Of a stretch of DNA of 64,000 nucleotides, positions 45,801-52,540 are shown one piece after another. The stretch's first letter is position 1. The number at the start of each line of letters is the position of its first letter. Position numbers and translations under genes: made by a program. Origin of the DNA: Myotis daubentonii (Eukaryota; Chordata; Mammalia; Chiroptera; Vespertilionidae); NCBI RefSeq assembly GCF_963259705.1, contig NC_081844.1, forward strand, positions 34,971,341-35,035,340. The letters are read 5' to 3'. The notes under the pieces are model-generated. The model was not told the DNA's origin and searched no databases. It was given only the letters and a program-made list of their open reading frames with translations.

Positions 45801-48497
45801 TTTCCTGGGCTGTGTAATTCCCTCACACTGTGGAGGACATCTTTCCCACATAGACATTTGCCTTGCCTTGGGGGAAGAGTCTTGCCACACCTGAGGACCA
45901 TTGCCTGGCTGGGGGCAATTCAAGTCGGAATCCTATTAGTCTGTGGACAGAGGCAGTCTCTGGAGGTTTGGAGTCTTTGCCTGATCCAATTAGTCAGAAA
46001 CAACCTTTAACACTATCCTGCACTAGAGATTGAGAGGTATAGAGGATCTACCTAAAACATAGTCACAAACCCAAACAGACAACCAAAATGAGGAAACAAA
46101 GAAAGAACCCCCAAATGAAAGAATTAGCGAATTCTCCAGAAAAAGAGATAAATAAATGAAAGAGATAAGAAATTTATCTGAAACAGAAGAGTAATGATGT
46201 TAAAAATGCTCAACAATATGAAAAAAGATATAGTAATTATGAAAAAAGAACAGTCTGAGATAAAGAATGACATAACACAAATAAAAAACACATTGGAAGG
46301 AATACACAGCAGATTAGGGGAAGCTGTGGATCGAATCAGTGAATTAGAAGACAGAGTTGAAAATATCACTCAATTAGAGAACCAGAAAGAAAAAACAATT
46401 AAAAAACAGGACAGCCTAAGGGAGCTGTGGGACAATGTGAAACGTAACAATATTAGAATAGTATGTATGCCAGAAGAGGCAGAAAGGGAGAAAGAAATAG
46501 AGAAGGTGTTTAAAGAAATAATGATAGAAAACTTCCCTAACCTGGAAAAGAAAAAAGTCACACAAGTTCAGAAGGCAGAGAGAACACCAAACAAGAAGAA
46601 CCCAAACAGACCCACACCCCCCAGACACATCATAATTAAAATGCCAAAAATTAAAGACAAAGGGAGAATTTTAAAGACAGCAAAAGAAAAGAAAGTTGTT
46701 GCCTACAAAGAAGTTCCCATAAGGCTGACACCTGATTTCTCATCAGAAACTCTATAGGCCAGAAGGGAATGAATGGCATGAAGTACTCAAGGTAATGGAA
46801 AGCAAGGATCTGAGACCAAGATTACTATATCCAGCAAGGCTATCATTCAAAATAGATGGTCAAATAAACAGCTTCCCAGACAAAAAAAGACTAAAGGAGT
46901 TCATCACCACCAAGCTAGCATTACAAAAATGCTAAAGGGACTGCTGTAAGGGAATGCTGAGAAGAAACAGAGAGAGAAACCTAGCCATACAGAATTAAAA
47001 TGGCTATAAATAAGTAGTTCTCAATAATAACCCTAAATGTAAATGGATTAAATGTTCTAATCAAAAGGTGTAGGGTAGTTGAATGGATACAAAAACATGA
47101 TCCAATCATATGCTGTCTACAAGAGACCCACCTCAAAACAAAAGACACACAGGATGAAAGTGAAGGAATGAACAAAAAATTTCCATGCAAATGGAAAAGA
47201 AAAAAAAGCTGGAGTAGCAATATTCATATCCAACAAAAGACTTTAAATGTATCATGCTAAGTGAAATAAGCAAGTTGGAGAAAAATAAATATCATATCTC
47301 ACTCATTTGTGGAATATAATGAACAACGTAAACTGATGAACAAAAATAGTCAGAGGAGAAAAACGTATTCTAGAATATAATAGAAATAATCCTGTTATTT
47401 GCAGATTTTTAATATTTCCTACAACTTCTGTGATATCATACTATGTTAGCACAGTTTTGGTAATATTATTATACTTAAAATCCTTTTATTCTTGAAATGT
47501 TAATGTTTATTGCATGTAATCTATATATGTATATAAACGCTGAATAAGCAAAGTGTCCCCTCTGCAGTTTGACCAACCAGGAGTTCAATTGTTTGCTATG
47601 ACAAGCGCTGACCACCAGGGGGCGGCGCAGAACAAAGGAAGCCCCTGGCCAGCAGTTGGAGAATTTCCTGCACTGGGCCTCTAGTATTATTATATGTAAG
47701 ATCATTTTTCTTGAATAATTGGTGTTTATTGCATGTAACATTATCATATTTAATATGGTTTTTCTTGAGATATTGTTTATTGCAGTAACATTATTATATT
47801 TAAGACCATTTTTCTTAAAATATTAATATAATATTAAAATAAAAAACTGGGGAAAAAAACTTCCTATAAAGAAAACTTCAGACCCACATGGCTTTAATGG
47901 TGAATTCTACCATTTAAAGAAGAAATATATTACTTCTACATATACTCTTCAAGAAAAGGGAACACTTCCCAACTTACTTTATGAATACAGAATACCTGAT
48001 ACCAAAACTAGACAGACATTCCAAAAAAAAAACAACAAAAAACACCAACAGTCCAATATCCCTCTTGAACACAGAAAATATTAGCAAAGTGAATCAAGCA
48101 ATATATAAAACACCTCATGACTAAATTGGTTTACCTCAGGAGTGAAAGTTTGGTTTAACATTTTAAAATTAACAGAATTTACCATATTGACAGACTAAAA
48201 AATAAAACTATCCCAATAGATTCTGAAAAGTTCAACATACATTCATGATAATCAGGAATAAAGGAAATCAGGTCATGGCCAGGATGACCATGTCCTGGCC
48301 TATAAAGTAAGTCTAATTTGTTAAGATCAACATTATAAAGAGGACTTAATCTAAATTTGTGGGTGGTAATTAAAGCATCAAACTACAGTTCTAGTAACAA
48401 TAACAATGAAAAAAGGTTTTACTAGTATACCTATCTTACCAGATTTTCTTTTTTCAGATAATTTGCTTGGTGTCTTAAAATTATTGATTTCTTCCAT
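18673..48497 (-). CDS. PBK: PBK (TOPK) mitotic MAPKK-like kinase, complete coding region in 7 exons
   Basis: The exons join in frame to a 324-residue protein (human 322) recognisable as PDZ-binding kinase/TOPK, a Ser/Thr MAPKK-like kinase active in mitosis and proliferating cells, with p38 and histone H3 among reported substrates. Visible features in window numbering are: Cdk1 site T9 (FKTPSK); glycine loop G39-Y-G-T-G43; ATP lysines K64/K65 (PWAVKK); catalytic loop HGDIKSSN with D167 and N172, HGD being usual for PBK instead of HRD; DVG at 186-188 instead of DFG, also usual; T198; GTEPWKPKE in the P+1 region; and an acidic ANDDDYDED loop. Two differences from the human protein stand out: Tyr74, a reported Src site, is Ser here, and the human C-terminus ETDV is replaced by EVHVQ, which removes the PDZ ligand. 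All introns are GT-AG with matching phases, so this looks like a functional gene. Confidence 0.96.
19365..19544 (-). CDS. PBK: PBK exon 7 (activation segment to helix F)
   Basis: 180 nt after a TTTCAG acceptor, ending at a GTATAA donor. It encodes [37 protein letters not shown] and the acidic NDDDYDE stretch, one residue longer than human. Confidence 0.95.
19844..19998 (+). mobile_element. hAT MITE, 155 bp
   Basis: Termini CAGGGGTCCTCAAAC and GTTTGAGGACCTCTG, with the 8-bp duplication CTCTAGAG at 19836-19843 and 19999-20006. CpG-rich interior. Confidence 0.9.
20007..20681. other. PBK intron 6 segment without recognised features
   Basis: A/T-rich intronic sequence in which nothing recognisable was seen. 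Confidence 0.4.
20809..22195 (+). mobile_element. composite of two head-to-tail Helitrons
   Basis: The first unit starts TCCTATCTAATAAAAGAG (20809) and reaches GGCCTCTA at 21456. The second starts immediately (TTCTATATAGTAAAAGGG, from 21457) and ends CTCTAG at 22195 before T. The first has AAGATGGCGG at 20902-20911 and two to three copies of an 80-bp repeat near 21245-21430. The second has a 48-50-bp repeat at 21500-22030. Confidence 0.88.
21500..22030. repeat. minisatellite inside Helitron, unit about 48-50 bp
   Basis: About eleven imperfect copies built on GACAGGGGGCGGCGCCCCAA and a CCTGCTCTGTG block. The overlapping - strand reading frames are by-products of this repeat. Confidence 0.8.
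22532..23344 (+). mobile_element. Helitron carrying a nested hAT MITE
   Basis: Starts TCTATATATGTAGAAGGC after A and ends GGGACACTAG before T, with palindrome GTGCACGAATCCATGCAC. A hAT element occupies 22856-23074. Confidence 0.87.
22856..23074 (-). mobile_element. hAT MITE nested in Helitron
   Basis: Reverse copy of the GGGTGGGCAAACTTTTTGAC family (ends CAGCCGTGGGCAAACTACG and GTTTGCCCACCCCTG), with the duplication CCCTAGAG at 22848-22855 and 23075-23082. Confidence 0.92.
23522..23790 (+). mobile_element. Ves SINE
   Basis: CCTGGTTGTTGTGGATCAG head and CCTTGGGTGAGGATTAAC tail. Confidence 0.9.
24102..24231 (-). CDS. PBK: PBK exon 6 (catalytic loop)
   Basis: 130 nt after a TTTTAG acceptor, ending at a GTGAGT donor. 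It encodes [17 protein letters not shown] and [18 protein letters not shown]167 and N172 of the catalytic loop and D186 of the DVG motif are intact. Confidence 0.95.
24504..25105 (+). mobile_element. pair of Ves SINEs in one insertion, with long (TC)n
   Basis: Two same-strand SINEs (24504-24685 and 24689-25105) are flanked as a unit by AAAGATGCTA(C/T)GG (about 24488 and 25103). The second contains CT-rich microsatellite and minisatellite tracts at 24799-25020. Confidence 0.85.
24799..25020. repeat. (TC)n/(CTCC)n microsatellite tract
   Basis: Nearly pure TC repeat at about 24807-24880, then degenerate CT-rich sequence and CCCT repeats at about 24986-25008. It yields artefactual Ser/Leu and Glu/Arg reading frames. 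Confidence 0.95.
25660..25875 (+). mobile_element. Ves SINE
   Basis: GCCTGACTGGCAGGGTTCGG head and GAAATCAATAAAAATATA tail. Confidence 0.9.
26131..26178. mobile_element. tiny hAT MITE, 48 bp
   Basis: CAGCAGTCGC and GCGACTGCTG termini with near-matching flanks TTATAGAT/CTATAGAT. It is almost nothing but its terminal inverted repeats and is related to 26663-26732. Confidence 0.75.
26222..26440 (-). mobile_element. Ves SINE
   Basis: Reverse copy, T-rich tail at left and GAGCCAAACCAGCTAGGGC head at right. Confidence 0.92.
26663..26732. mobile_element. tiny hAT MITE, 70 bp
   Basis: Termini CAGCGGATCACCAAC and GTTGGCAACCGCTG, with duplication CCATAAGG at 26655-26662 and 26733-26740. Confidence 0.88.
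26757..26969 (+). mobile_element. SPIN hAT MITE
   Basis: CAGTGTTTCTCAACCTTCTG to GGTTGAGAACCACTG, with the right flank ACTTAAGG (26970) repeated before 26757. The interior contains TAAATATCTGATATGCAGGA, as in SPIN elements of other tetrapods. Confidence 0.9.
27071..27321 (-). mobile_element. Ves SINE with foreign tail segment
   Basis: Flanked by GTGGTTTTGCTTTGTTT (about 27042 and 27322). Between the tail and body is AATATTACAAATAGTAGTAC-type sequence that resembles an L1 3' end, so the copy may be chimeric. Confidence 0.8.
27336..27542 (-). mobile_element. Ves SINE
   Basis: Reverse copy ending in the head CACTGAGGCACACCGGCTAG, next to the SINE above. Confidence 0.88.
27595..27764 (-). CDS. 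PBK: PBK exon 5 (hinge region)
   Basis: 170 nt, starting with GT of a split Gly codon after a TTTAAG acceptor and ending at a GTAACT donor. It encodes [34 protein letters not shown] and [13 protein letters not shown], i.e. the hinge and helices D/E. Confidence 0.95.
27889..28119 (+). mobile_element. Helitron
   Basis: Starts TCTATGTATATATAAAAGCC after A and ends GGGCCTCTAG before T. It has GACCACCGGGGGCAGATGCTC in the body and palindrome remnants at the 3' end. Confidence 0.82.
28124..28416 (+). mobile_element. Helitron with an L1 3' UTR piece inside
   Basis: Starts TCTATAAAAAAGCC after A and ends GGGCCTCTAG before T, only 4 bp after the preceding Helitron. Positions about 28220-28300 (GGAACAGACTGATGAATC, GGAAGAGATTAACCAAAG) match the 3' UTR type of the L1 at 35541-35650. 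Confidence 0.8.
28613..28826 (-). mobile_element. Ves SINE
   Basis: Reverse copy, ATTTTTATTGATTTCAGAG at left and GAGCCAAGGCAGCTAGGGC at right. Confidence 0.92.
28850..29130 (-). mobile_element. LINE-1 3' end fragment
   Basis: Antisense L1 3' UTR text (TTCATTAGATTCCACATATAA at 29090-29109), 5' truncated, about 190 bp from the donor of PBK exon 4. Confidence 0.75.
29319..29461 (-). CDS. PBK: PBK exon 4 (ATP lysines, helix C)
   Basis: 143 nt, bounded by a T-rich TTTAAG acceptor and a GTAAGT donor. It encodes [15 protein letters not shown], with K64/K65, and [20 protein letters not shown]. The stretch after KKI ([12 protein letters not shown]) differs from human, and Tyr74 is replaced by Ser. 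A near-complete antisense L1 begins only 88 bp upstream of the acceptor. Confidence 0.95.
31724..32635 (+). pseudogene. L1 ORF1, one in-frame stop
   Basis: ORF1 RNA-binding protein of LINE-1. It has an N-terminal coiled coil with repeated NQEEMK units, then the RRM and C-terminal domain ([40 protein letters not shown]). A TAA at 32090-32092 interrupts it after residue 122; the frame is otherwise open to the normal end. Confidence 0.92.
32684..35491 (+). pseudogene. L1 ORF2, disrupted endonuclease/reverse transcriptase
   Basis: The endonuclease motifs [25 protein letters not shown] and SKIDHILGH are readable, as are the RT motifs [24 protein letters not shown] and [10 protein letters not shown]. 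Defects in order: frameshift in an A-run near 32890; TAA at 33340; frameshift near 33840; TAG at 34334; and GGT (Gly) at 34475-34477 where motif A normally has Asp ([11 protein letters not shown]). The region between residue about 830 and the last 75 residues is replaced by a SINE piece. Confidence 0.92.
35180..35258 (-). mobile_element. truncated Ves SINE at an L1 deletion junction
   Basis: A T-run followed by AAATATATTTTATTGATT and GAGAGGAAGGGAGAGGGAC is the 3' 75 bp of a reverse Ves copy. L1 sequence to its left and right is not contiguous, so the SINE marks a deletion of part of ORF2. Confidence 0.85.
35823..37372. other. PBK intron 3 segment without recognised features
   Basis: About 1.5 kb of A/T-rich intron. 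No mobile element or reading frame stood out. Confidence 0.4.
37373..37585 (+). mobile_element. Ves SINE
   Basis: CCTGGCTGACATTGCTCAGTG head and A-rich tail, flanked by AAAAATTAAACAGA. Confidence 0.92.
37586..37767 (+). mobile_element. old L1 ORF2 fragment
   Basis: AAATTCTAAATAGCAAACTA and TCTGGGAATGCAAACTTGAT are decayed ORF2 reverse transcriptase sequence. Confidence 0.5.
37768..37975 (-). mobile_element. SPIN hAT MITE
   Basis: Reverse copy (CAGCGGTTCTCAACCTGTGG to GGTTGAGAACCACTG) with flanks CTTTAGAC/CTTTAGAT. Same internal version as 26757-26969. Confidence 0.92.
37976..38810. other. PBK intron 3 segment, little recognised
   Basis: A-rich sequence; 38480-38800 and its continuation at 40152-40330 (GCAACACTGTAGGCTAACAG) faintly resemble L1 ORF1/HAL1-type sequence split by the Helitrons. 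Confidence 0.3.
38811..40151 (+). mobile_element. composite of two head-to-tail Helitrons
   Basis: Unit 1 starts TCCTATCTAATAAAAGAG (38811) and reaches GGCCTCTA at 39677. Unit 2 starts TCCTATATAATAAAAGGG at 39678 and ends GGGCCTCTAG at 40151 before T. Unit 1 has AAGATGGCGG at 38877-38886 and six copies of an 80-bp repeat at 39175-39640. The junction equals that of the composite at 20809-22195. Confidence 0.88.
39175..39640. repeat. minisatellite in Helitron, unit about 80 bp, six copies
   Basis: Each copy contains GACCAGCCTGCAAACAGCCA and CCCCTCACCCAGGCTGGCCA. Some copies have a CCCATGGGGTGAGGGTCCCC variant. The related Helitron at 20809 has only two or three copies. Confidence 0.85.
40379..40595 (+). 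mobile_element. Ves SINE
   Basis: CCCTAGTCGGTTTGGCTCAG head and GAAATCAATAAAAATATT tail. Confidence 0.93.
40596..41415. other. PBK intron 3 segment, unique-looking
   Basis: No gene or mobile element recognised between the SINE and PBK exon 3; A/T-rich. Confidence 0.4.
41416..41509 (-). CDS. PBK: PBK exon 3 (glycine loop)
   Basis: 94 nt between a CACTTAG acceptor and a GTGAGT donor. It encodes [15 protein letters not shown] then [15 protein letters not shown], the nucleotide-binding loop. The human Phe40 is Tyr here, a conservative change. Confidence 0.95.
41947..42399 (-). mobile_element. Helitron
   Basis: On the - strand it starts TCCTATATAATAAAAGCC and ends GGCCTCTAG; the hairpin is GTGCATGAATTCGTGCAC. 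Flanks are A/T as expected. Confidence 0.9.
42930..43152 (+). mobile_element. SPIN hAT MITE, second internal version
   Basis: CAGTGGTTCTCAACC to GAGAACCGCTG, flanked by CTCTAAAG (42922-42929 and 43153-43160). The interior has ATTAAAGCATAGTGATTAAT instead of the CTGATATGCAGG version. Confidence 0.94.
43644..43870 (+). mobile_element. Ves SINE
   Basis: CCTACCTGGTTTGGCTCAGTG head and GAAATCAATAAAAATATA tail. Confidence 0.93.
44469..44668 (+). mobile_element. Ves SINE
   Basis: CCCAGCTGATATGGCTCAG head and CTCTCTGTAAAAACATAT tail. Confidence 0.9.
46194..46950 (+). pseudogene. L1 ORF1 remnant
   Basis: Open from 46194 to 46757 with a coiled coil ([20 protein letters not shown]) and the RNA-binding domain, then frameshifted; the C-terminal text [16 protein letters not shown] is readable to about 46950. 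The N-terminal part upstream has a stop. Confidence 0.8.
47450..47850. repeat. tandem repeat in L1 3' region, unit about 55-65 bp
   Basis: About four copies of a TTTTTCTTGAAATATT / TTTATTGCATGTAACATTAT unit; one copy is split by the Helitron at 47520-47684. Confidence 0.7.
47520..47684 (+). mobile_element. short Helitron, 165 bp
   Basis: Starts TCTATATATGTATATAAACG after A and ends GGGCCTCTAG before T. The body has CTGACCACCAGGGGGCGGC, shared with the copies at 27889 and 56440. Confidence 0.85.
48440..48497 (-). CDS. PBK: PBK exon 2, coding part with start codon
   Basis: The whole exon runs from an ATAG acceptor at about 48518 down to a GTAAGA donor at 48439, with coding from ATG at 48497. 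It encodes [19 protein letters not shown] plus one base of a split Ala codon. The start is chosen because it matches the family N-terminus and gives the conserved T9-P10 Cdk1 site; 20 nt of 5' UTR precede it in the exon. Confidence 0.93.
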
Positions 48498-48659
48498 TGT
48501 AATAATCACTCTAGGTCCTATGATAAAAATAAATTGAAAGTTACATTGCAGTTATAAAGAACACAACTCTAATTCATTAAGGAAAACCTCCTATAGTAGC
48601 TCTCATTTTATCATATTAAGCATTAAATTTGAGAACTGAAAAAGACCATATCTAGTCCA

Positions 48660-49063
48660 GAGCCTCCCTTCTCCAGCACGGAAGCCTCTTAGAGACACCT
48701 GGACCATGGACCCCAGGGAATGCTCCTGATGGTCTGGAGGAATATGCATCTGTAGAGACAACTACAAATGCACAGCTTGCAACTGCAAAACATGTTGAAA
48801 AAGCTACTGCTCCCCCAGCCCCCAGCAAGTGTGCCTAGGGCTGCATCTGCGAAGGAGGCTCCAGCAAGTGCAGCTGCTGCCATTGAAATGCAACTGTTGT
48901 GCTGAGGGTGTGGCCTGGGAAGCTTCTGTACAGTGCATTAGTTGAGAAGATTGTGCTTTTTATATATTTGCCCCAACGAGGTGTTGGTGACATTCATGGA
49001 AATTGCTTGGAGCAATAAAGTTTTCACTCATGGTAAAAAAATATTAAAAAAAAAGAAAGAAAA
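48660..49063 (+). pseudogene. processed pseudogene of metallothionein (MT4-like)
   Basis: Flanked by ATATCTAGTCCA (48648-48659 and 49064-49075) and ending in AATAAAGTTTTC plus an A-rich tail, so it is an intronless retrocopy. From ATG at 48705 it reads MDPRECS-stop-WSGGICICRD and KCTACNCKTC-stop-KSYC, then after a frameshift GCICEGGSSKCSCC. The MDPREC start and cysteine pattern fit MT4. It has several stops and is not functional. It lies in PBK intron 1, about 130 bp from exon 2. Confidence 0.9.
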
Positions 49064-49169
49064 ATATCTAGTCCAATTTTATTTACATGAGAAATGAGAA
49101 AACTGAAACCCAGACAGGTACAATTCCTTACCCAAGGCCATACTATTAGTGAAAGATTTTTTCTGTTGT

Positions 49170-49484
49170 CTTTTTTTTAAATATATATATAGTTTGTTCG
49201 TTTTTTGATTTCAAAGAGGAAGGGAGAGAGAGATAGAAACACTGATGAGAGAGACACACCCATCGACTGCTTCCTGCACTACCCCTACTAGGGATTGAGC
49301 TCGCAACCCAATCAAACCCAGCAGAGAGAAAGAAACATGGATGTGTCTCACTTGTGATACGTTGCCTCCTGCACAAGGCCAGGATTGAGCCTGCAACTGA
49401 AGCACGTGCCCTTGATCGGAATCGAACCTGGGCCCTTCAGTCCCCAGGCCAACACTCTACCCACTGAGCCAATCAACTAGGACA
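49170..49484 (-). mobile_element. Ves SINE with partial internal duplication
   Basis: Reverse copy containing two GAAACA...CTGCCTCCTGCA-type body segments, so either one SINE is nested in another or a segment is duplicated. Head CACTGAGCCAATCAACTAGG at right. Confidence 0.82.
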
Positions 49485-49609
49485 TTTTTTGTCTTAATTA
49501 AAAATATATGAAGTTGGTTAAAAAAAAAACGCCACTACAAAAAGGTAAAGAGTCAATCTCCTTCTCACACTTCCTAATCGTTAACAGGTCTTTCACACCC
49601 TTTAAAGAA

Positions 49610-49960
49610 ATTGTCTATGCAAACAGCATTATTTATAGCAGCCCAAAAAAATGAACAGAAATATCCATCAGGTGATGAATAAATAGGTAATTCCATTTAC
49701 ACGAAATGTCCAGAATAGGCAAATCCAGACAAAAATAGCTTAGCAGCTGCCAGGGGGTTAGGAGGAAGGGAGGAAGTGGGTGTGGGGCTTCTTTTGGGGG
49801 GTGATGGAAATGTTCTAAATTAGGCAGTGGTTGAATATATTCAACAATGGGATTGAGTCTATCACTGAATGATATACTTTCAAAGGATGAATTTTATGCT
49901 GCGTGAATTATATCTCAATTAGCTATTATAAAAATCATCTATGCAAATAAAATGTACATA
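49610..49960 (+). mobile_element. old L1 3' end
   Basis: AGCATTATTTATAGCAGCCC to GTGAATTATATCTCAATTAG is typical of old L1 3' ends, and is similar to 2500-3128. Confidence 0.65.
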
Positions 49961-50068
49961 CTGCACATACATGCAAGTTAATCTGTGCTTTCTATTTCTT
50001 CCATAAGATATTTCTTAAAGAACCTTTTTTACAAATTAATTTTTCTTTTTAAAAAAATAGTAAGGTTT

Positions 50069-50295
50069 CGCCGAACCGGTTTGGCTAAGTGGATAGAGCA
50101 ACGGCCTGCGGACTGAAGGGTCCCAGGTTCGATTCCCGTCAGGGGCATGTACCTTGGTTGCCGGCGCATCCCCAGTGGCGAAGGGGGGGGGGGGGGTGTG
50201 CAGGAGGCAGCTGATGGATCTTTCTTTCTCATCAATGTTTCTAACTACCCCTCTCCCTCCTCTCTGTAAAAAAACCAATAAAATATATTTTAAAA
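50069..50295 (+). mobile_element. Ves SINE
   Basis: GAACCGGTTTGGCTAAGTGG head, G-run at about 50182-50195 and CCAATAAAATATATTTT tail, 0.5 kb from the PBK promoter island. Confidence 0.93.
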
Positions 50296-50579
50296 AATAG
50301 TGGTTTCATATTATTCGTTACTTACTGTAAAACAAACCGTTCCTACATGTCTAAAGCTCATTTGGTTTGTCTATAAAAAATACTTGCTTTAATTGCTTGT
50401 AGAGCCCTTAATACGCGGCACCTTTGAAAACTCTGCCAAGGAAAAAGAAATCATCTCAAAGGCCCGGCTTTACTTTTCTATTAATAAGACCTTTGTTCAT
50501 TGTTTTTAAAGGTAGCTACAATCACCACTGCCTTTAGATTCACACTCAAGATCCCCTTTCCATTCACTTGTCAGCCACC

Positions 50580-51620
50580 TTCCGGCTAAACAAACAGAGA
50601 CACCGCGGGCGACGCTAAGTGTAGATAAGCCCAAAGGAGCACCGCGGGGGGACGCGGGGCGGAAGTTCTGATCGGATTATCCCCAAGGGCCCGCACACGG
50701 GGCGCCCTCAGGAGGGCTCCTGGGGACGGAGGCACAGCCCGTTCACCCCCTAGTCCGGGAGTTTACAGAGGCCGGTGGTTTAAATCCTCCCTCCACCTGC
50801 GCCGTCAGCTCACCTGGAAACTGGGGGCGACGTTAGTTGCGGGGTTCGAAGCAGAGAACTGTGCTTCGCCCTTCTTCCTCCAGCTCCAGGCCCCCCCCCC
50901 CCCCCCCGACGTCCCCGCCACAGACCCTTCACCGGCTCTAACTCCCTGCAGAGCGGAAATCGAGACCACAGTTCCCACCCGGCCTACGGCCTGGTGTTCG
51001 GATCTGGTGCACCCCGAACACCGGCCTGGAGGGGGGCCTCCCCGCGAGCCCTCCGAAACCCACTGCAGCTGGCCAGGCCGGGGCTCCCCCATCTGCCTGA
51101 GCAACGTATCCGCCCACGGAGCTGCCACCACCAGGGCAGACGGCCGGGCTTCGCTTCGAGAAAGAACAACTTCTCCCACCAAATCCCCACCCTACCCCGT
51201 GATTCTGGAGTCTGGGTCGCAGGGAAGGATCCTAAGATAATTCCCAGTTTAACGCCCGCTTTCCAACGTCTTCAACTTTCCTGCGAGGCCGCGAGCTGTT
51301 ACAAACGCCAACGCTCGCCCCGGCACCCAGGCCCGCGCGGTCAGGGCCCGAGGAAAGGGCCCCCACACCCCCTTACCCGGGCGGCGCGGCGCTCGCGCTC
51401 CAGGTGGAAGAGGAGCCGGCGGACGAGAGGCCCCGGCCAAGGTACCTGAAACACTGGTCCCGAGGGTCCGCCAACAGGACCCCGCGGCTACTTCAGCGTC
51501 GCGCCGCCCGAGCACACCGCCCGCTACGGTTGTTGTGCCTGGAACCCGCCGGGCTTTCAAAAACGCGCGCACGTCCCCGGCGGCGGCCGCAAACTACGGG
51601 GTGGCGCGAAGGACAAAACT
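50580..51620 (-). promoter_or_regulatory. PBK: CpG island and PBK promoter region
   Basis: A roughly 1-kb GC- and CpG-rich block, the only one in the window not explained by a mobile element, sits at the 5' end of PBK. It contains the candidate exon 1 donor and a run of about 17 C at 50891-50907. No TATA box stands out, which fits a CpG-island promoter. Long reading frames on both strands here are composition artefacts. Confidence 0.75.
50814..50960 (-). other. PBK: probable PBK noncoding exon 1 (start approximate)
   Basis: On the - strand a good donor (CAG followed by GTGAGC) lies at 50814/50813 inside the CpG island, as expected for the untranslated first exon of PBK. The transcription start cannot be fixed from sequence, so the upstream boundary is nominal. 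A palindromic TTCGAA at 50845-50850 could be a CHR-like cell-cycle element, but this is a weak match. Confidence 0.5.
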
Positions 51621-51797
51621 AGTCGTGTCCGTTCTTCTTTCCGGTCTTTCTTTGTACTGATTCCATTTTACCACCAAATAGGGATCCTTTAAGATAAATA
51701 GAAGGAAAAGAAAAGAAAAGAAAAAAAGATAAATAGAAGGAAGGGAAACGCAGGGAAGGACAAACTGCTTTTTATATCCAATGCCAGCCCTTCAGAG

Positions 51798-52540
51798 CAG
51801 TGGTTCTCAACCTTGGCTGTGTAAGGCCGCTGAAACCTCCCTTCCCCCTCTTAACTAACTTTTCCAGTAAGCCCTGGTTATTGTAAGAACAAAGAGAAAC
51901 CCCCCCCCTCCTCCTGTGTTTTAACTGACCTTTCCAGTAAGCTCTGGTGCCCTGGTCTGGTCATAGCATAGCTATCTTATCTCTTCTTGGGATCGGTATG
52001 TGTAAAGACAGACCACCCTGCCCCTTAGGAAAGGAGTCAACTACTAACACAGGTTTGCCCCCTAGGAGATGAGTCAACTGTTAACTGTTAACCTAGTTCC
52101 CTGTTTTACCGGCCACCTGCGTGTGGTTTTTGCCTTTATAAACTCATGTCCTGCAATTGCTCGGGGCTCCAGTCAGCCAGCACTTCCCTTGTGTTGCTGT
52201 CTGTCTGCCTGAGAGCCCCTGCGCTGCGCTTGTAATAAAGAACCTCTTGCTTTTGCATCAAGTTTCGGTCTCCGCGTTTGACTTGGGGTCGTCGCCCCCT
52301 CCGTCGGACTCACCGGGGGTCTTGGGACCTTACAGCTGCACATTAGAATCACCTGGGAATCGTTTTAAAATCCTGATTTCTGGGCCTCATCCTCCGGAAA
52401 TTCTGTTTCTTTGTTATGGGATGGGGCCACAACATTAGTAACAAAGAAACAGAATTTCCGGAGGATGAGGCCCAGAAATCAGGATTTTAAAACGATTCCC
52501 AGGTGATTCTAACGTGCAGCCAAGGTTGAGAACCACTGCT
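51798..52540. mobile_element. palindromic hAT MITE split by a solo LTR
   Basis: Flanked by CTTCAGAG (51790-51797 and 52541-52548). Without the LTR, two arms of about 100 bp that are nearly perfect reverse complements (CAGTGGTTCTCAACCTTGGC ... GCCAAGGTTGAGAACCACTG) surround a short centre at about 52419-52438. The GAATCACCTGGGAATCG text links it to the MER5-like Charlie group. Confidence 0.9.
51820..52334 (+). mobile_element. solo LTR, 515 bp, 4-bp target duplication
   Basis: Starts TGTAAGG and ends CCTTACA with inverted termini, flanked by GCTG (51816-51819 and 52335-52338). It has TATAAA at about 52137 and AATAAA at 52234-52239, then a short U5. The 4-bp duplication and layout fit a gammaretrovirus-like (class I) endogenous retrovirus. 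No internal sequence remains. Confidence 0.9.

Larger units (their letters stand above)
45114..47859 (+). mobile_element. internally deleted LINE-1 with 14-bp target duplication
   Basis: Flanked by CTTCCTATAAAGAA (45100-45113 and 47860-47873). It contains a 5' UTR (around 45255 ATGGCAGCAGACTAGGAGG), ORF1 from about 46088 with stops (best frame 46194-46757, coiled coil then [13 protein letters not shown] and [12 protein letters not shown]), the start of ORF2 near 47001, and then a jump to the ORF2 end (ATGCTAAGTGAAATAAGC near 47255). Most of ORF2 is missing. The 3' part holds tandem repeats and a Helitron. Confidence 0.85.
43900..48290 (+). mobile_element. old LINE-1 ORF2, interrupted by a younger L1-type insertion
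   Basis: Decayed ORF2 at 43900-45113 (endonuclease-like text, then AATTCCTTGAAAAACACTAA) resumes at 47860-48290 (GACCCACATGGCTTTAATGG, AAGGGAACACTTCCCAACTT). The two halves are continuous across CTTCCTATAAAGAA. A SINE sits at 44469-44668. Confidence 0.72.

Noticed and set aside
45223..45894. Frames on both strands near 45.2-45.9 kb
   Set aside because: They fall in the 5' UTR of an L1 copy and have no protein similarity.
50805..51622. Candidate protein genes upstream of PBK, including possible divergent transcript
   Set aside because: Frames on both strands in a CpG island with no recognised family; a + strand donor-like AAG/GTACCTG at 51440 exists but nothing supports an exon.
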